This document shows positions 5,667-6,312 of a stretch of 6,312 nt of DNA, one piece after another. Under the pieces are notes generated by a model. That model ran no database searches. It worked only from the letters and a program-made list of their open reading frames with translations, and was not told the DNA's origin. The translations under genes were made by a program, and so were the position numbers. The DNA lies in contig PXBM01000015.1 of assembly GCA_003566935.1 (NCBI GenBank), forward strand, positions 1 to 6,312. Reading direction: 5' to 3'. The stretch is from Syntrophomonadaceae bacterium. Its GTDB lineage: Bacteria > Bacillota > Dethiobacteria > DTU022. Every line of letters starts with the position of its first letter. The first letter of the stretch is position 1.

Positions 5667-6312
5667 GTGGACAAAATAATTCGCCTGAATCTTACCGATG
5701 GAACTGTAAGTGAAGAGCAGGTAGCAGAGAAGTATAAAAAATTAGGTGGTAGAGCTTTGACCTCGCAGATCCTTAGTGATGAGGTAGATCCGGCTTGTGA
5801 ACCCCTGGGGCGCCATAATAAGCTTATTTTTGCTCCCGGTCTTCTTGGTGGCAGCTATATGTCGAGTTCGTCACGTCTTTCCGTCGGCGGGAAAAGTCCT
5901 TTAACCGGAGGGATTAAAGAGGCTAATGCGGGCGGAACTGCTGCGCTTGCTTTAAGCAAGCTTGGTATTAAGGCTTTGATTATAGAAGGTGAAAGCAAGC
6001 TCGGCTATAGTCAGTATCTATATATGAGCAGTGATAAAATGGAGCTAAGACCGGCTGAAACAGCAGGTCTGGGAGTATATGAATCGGCAAAACTACTTTT
6101 TAAGCAATACGGAGAAAAAGTATCGCTATTATTGATCGGACCAGCCGGAGAAAGAAGTTACACAAGCTCCGGAATAACCAATACAGATCCACAAGGGAGG
6201 CCCAGCCGTTTTTGTGGTCGTGGAGGGCTTGGTGCGGTAATGGGAGTGAAGGGATTAAAAGCTATTATTGTTGATCCCAGTGGATCACAAGGTATACAAT
6301 ACCATGATCGTA
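5667..6312 (+). CDS. Aldehyde:ferredoxin oxidoreductase (tungsten/molybdopterin), N-terminal part, cut by the window edge
   Basis: Enzymes of this family oxidise aldehydes to carboxylic acids and pass electrons to ferredoxin, using a tungsten (or molybdenum) bis-pterin centre and one 4Fe-4S cluster. In the first 215 residues the N-terminal cofactor-binding domain is clear: IIRLNLTDG near the start, LGGRALTSQIL at 26-36, PLGRHNKLIFAPGLLGG at 46-62, RLSVGGKSPLTGGIKEANAGG at 70-90 (shown as the RLSVGGKSPLTGG and NAGG blocks), LGIKALIIEG at 99-108, LLLIGPAGE at 154-162 and CGRGGLGAVMGVKGLKAI at 183-200. Full-length members have about 600 residues, so roughly two thirds is missing, including the cysteines that bind the Fe-S cluster. 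Those cannot be checked here. The frame is open to the edge with no stop. The MoaD-like gene directly upstream fits a pterin-enzyme operon. The natural substrate is unknown; acetaldehyde is plausible given the acetoin/pyruvate dehydrogenase genes in the same train. Confidence 0.92.
   Translation, partial: MDKIIRLNLTDGTVSEEQVAEKYKKLGGRALTSQILSDEVDPACEPLGRHNKLIFAPGLLGGSYMSSSSRLSVGGKSPLTGGIKEANAGGTAALALSKLGIKALIIEGESKLGYSQYLYMSSDKMELRPAETAGLGVYESAKLLFKQYGEKVSLLLIGPAGERSYTSSGITNTDPQGRPSRFCGRGGLGAVMGVKGLKAIIVDPSGSQGIQYHDR

Noticed and set aside
6186..6200. GATCCACAAGGGAGG inside the oxidoreductase gene, nearly the same as the stretch before E3 at 2361-2374
   Set aside because: The match is short and the two sites have different settings (coding here, ribosome site there). 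No start codon with a sensible frame follows it here, so it is taken as chance.

Overview
The window reads as one plus-strand gene train from an anaerobic bacterium. Six complete genes and one gene cut by the right edge follow each other with 33-51 bp gaps or a 4-base overlap, and no convincing terminator or opposing gene lies between them. The mix of strong purine-rich ribosome binding sites, two GTG starts, moderate GC content and a tungsten/molybdopterin aldehyde:ferredoxin oxidoreductase suggests a Clostridia-type Firmicute. This placement is an inference; no rRNA or other phylogenetic marker is present.

Layout: positions 1-53 hold at most the last few codons of an upstream gene, possibly the E1 alpha subunit. 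Then come E1 beta (54-1067), the dihydrolipoyl acyltransferase E2 with one lipoyl domain (1101-2348) and dihydrolipoyl dehydrogenase E3 (2385-3755). Together they form a lipoate-dependent, thiamine-diphosphate dehydrogenase complex of the pyruvate/acetoin dehydrogenase type. Next is a lipoate-making pair: the octanoyltransferase lipB (3807-4508), overlapping the radical-SAM lipoyl synthase lipA (4505-5350). After a 47 bp AT-rich gap come a small MoaD/ThiS-like sulfur carrier ending in Gly-Gly (5398-5643) and the N-terminal 215 residues of an aldehyde:ferredoxin oxidoreductase (5667 to the right edge).

How they may work together: LipB moves an octanoyl group from acyl carrier protein to the E2 lipoyl lysine (or GcvH), LipA inserts the two sulfurs, and E1-E2-E3 then use the lipoyl arm. 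If the complex cleaves acetoin, its products are acetyl-CoA, acetaldehyde and NADH. The adjacent oxidoreductase could oxidise the acetaldehyde to acetate and reduce ferredoxin, with the MoaD-like protein supplying sulfur for its pterin cofactor. This would be a compact acetoin-degrading unit with built-in cofactor supply. Individual gene families are clear from motifs; the substrate of the complex and the metabolic coupling are inferences.
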